8,669 nt of DNA from Bacteroidia bacterium (GTDB lineage: Bacteria > Bacteroidota > Bacteroidia > AKYH767-A > OLB10), in contig JANWID010000108.1 of assembly GCA_025450095.1 (NCBI GenBank), positions 1 to 8,669 on the forward strand, given 5' to 3'. The position numbers and the translations under genes are program-made. Within the stretch, counting starts at the first letter, position 1. Every line of letters begins with the position of its first letter. Of the stretch, positions 7,940 to 8,669 are shown piece by piece. Below the pieces are notes generated by a model. It was not told where the DNA came from, made no database searches, and worked only from the letters and a program-made list of their open reading frames with translations.

Positions 7940-8503
7940 GGTGTTCCGGGCGTTGCAGGACCCGTTATTGTTCCTTTAAATGCTACTGGTAATATCTTAG
8001 CGGGAACTGTGACCGATACAACGGTTACTTTAAATCTCGTCCGTCAGATGCTGGAGGGTACAGTGTATGCAAATATTCATACATCCAATTTCCCGTCAGG
8101 AGAACTGCGAGGACAGCTTCGTCGTTTTGCCCGTGAAGGATTCAGTTATGAGATCAATGGAAATAATGAAGTCCCGCCAGTCCCTACAAGTGCAACAGGA
8201 TTTGGTGTAGCATCGCTCGATGGCGCAAGCGAGTCATTGTACTACTCGCTGGTTGTAAGCGACCTGAGCGCAGCGTCTGTGGCCGGGCATTTTCATCATG
8301 AAGCCGCAGGGCAGAGCGGACCCGTGATCTTTACGATCAACACACTCATAAGTATTTCTAACGGAGTTCAGGCAATGGGATTCTGGACAGCAGAAGATAC
8401 CATAACACCTTTAACATCCACAGAAGTAGCGTGGCTGTTTGCGGATTCCGTTTATTTTAATGTTCATACAAACACATGGCTCGGCGGAGAAGCACGCGGG
8501 CAG
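7046..8503 (+). repeat. Four tandem CHRD domain repeats
   Basis: Units span about 7046-7402, 7421-7756, 7772-8116 and 8135-8503. Equivalent positions just after the (H/Q)-(L/F)-H motif fall at codons 81, 201, 319 and 439, a period of 120, 118 and 120 codons. Each unit opens with a (G/N)-x-x-E-(T/V)-P-P/A turn, has a central H-x-H ... G-P-(V/I) motif and closes with N-(V/I)-H-T ... GE-x-RGQ. Unit 3 carries the TAG and has Gln in place of the first His of H-x-H. Confidence 0.85.
7937..7939 (+). other. In-frame TAG interrupting CHRD repeat 3
   Basis: The TAG is preceded by GGTGCGCAATTACAT (GAQLH) and followed by codons for GVPGVAGPV, which match GPPGIGGPV of repeat 1 and GAIGVSGPI of repeat 2. 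Both sides are homologous with no gap, so only one codon is affected. Single-base changes from CAG, AAG, TTG, TAT or TAC could each produce it. Confidence 0.85.
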
Positions 8504-8669
8504 CTTTCAAGTGGCGGATTGTGTTTTGGCCCTCCTGTATTTCTCAATGAAATAAATTCAGGTCAGCTAACGGTTAATGCCTATCCGAATCCGGTCGCTG
8601 AAACACTTCATATTGATGTGAACGCATTAAATCCGGGCGAATCAACAATCAGGATCTATGATTTAACAG

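Larger units (their letters stand above)
6983..8669 (+). pseudogene. Secreted four-repeat CHRD-domain protein with T9SS sorting domain, interrupted by an in-frame TAG; 3' end beyond window
   Basis: Read through the TAG at 7937-7939, this is one continuous frame of 562 codons running off the window. A Sec signal peptide (cleavage after Ala20, VQA-QN) is followed by four CHRD domains of ~120 residues, each ending in an N-(V/I)-H-T ... GE-x-RGQ signature. From codon ~531 comes a T9SS sorting domain (VNAYPNP at codons 532-538, then IRIYDL), cut by the window edge. CHRD is a chordin-type beta domain also found in bacterial secreted proteins; its bacterial function is not established. The stop falls in repeat 3, where repeat 1 has Phe, repeat 2 Thr and repeat 4 His. 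No frame shift occurs, and the downstream part has no good start of its own. A single-base nonsense change, a sequencing error or readthrough are all possible. The gene is preceded by a 417-base spacer and is probably transcribed alone. Confidence 0.85.

Overview
The window looks like a chromosomal segment of a Bacteroidota (Bacteroidetes) bacterium, probably an environmental lineage. Three things point there. TamB sits directly upstream of a lipoprotein form of TamA (TamL). Two secreted proteins carry the YPNP-type C-terminal sorting domain of the type IX secretion system (T9SS). Shine-Dalgarno sites are weak or absent. All recognisable genes are on the + strand.

Layout: positions 1-1196 hold the 3' end of a tamB-like gene. 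Three bases later comes tamL (1200-3503), an Omp85/BamA-family barrel with a lipoprotein signal peptide. Together they should form the TAM envelope-assembly machine. At 3553-5118 is a secreted T9SS cargo protein built from seven beta-propeller-like repeats. At 5231-6565 is a membrane-anchored class III nucleotide cyclase whose sensor region is a YheO-like PAS domain, a module normally attached to a DNA-binding helix-turn-helix. A 417-base AT-rich spacer (6566-6982) follows. The last gene (6983 to the window end) encodes a secreted protein with four CHRD (chordin-like) repeats and the start of a T9SS sorting domain. It is interrupted by an in-frame TAG at 7937-7939 inside the third repeat, and the frame stays open and clearly homologous to the window end.

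The most interesting points are the interrupted CHRD gene, whose distal half is easily missed because it lacks its own start, and the YheO-PAS/cyclase fusion, which suggests that a signal usually read by a transcription factor is here turned into cyclic nucleotide. Apart from the tamB-tamL pair the genes show no evident shared pathway; the two T9SS cargo proteins share only their export route. I see no RNA genes, mobile elements or CRISPR arrays.
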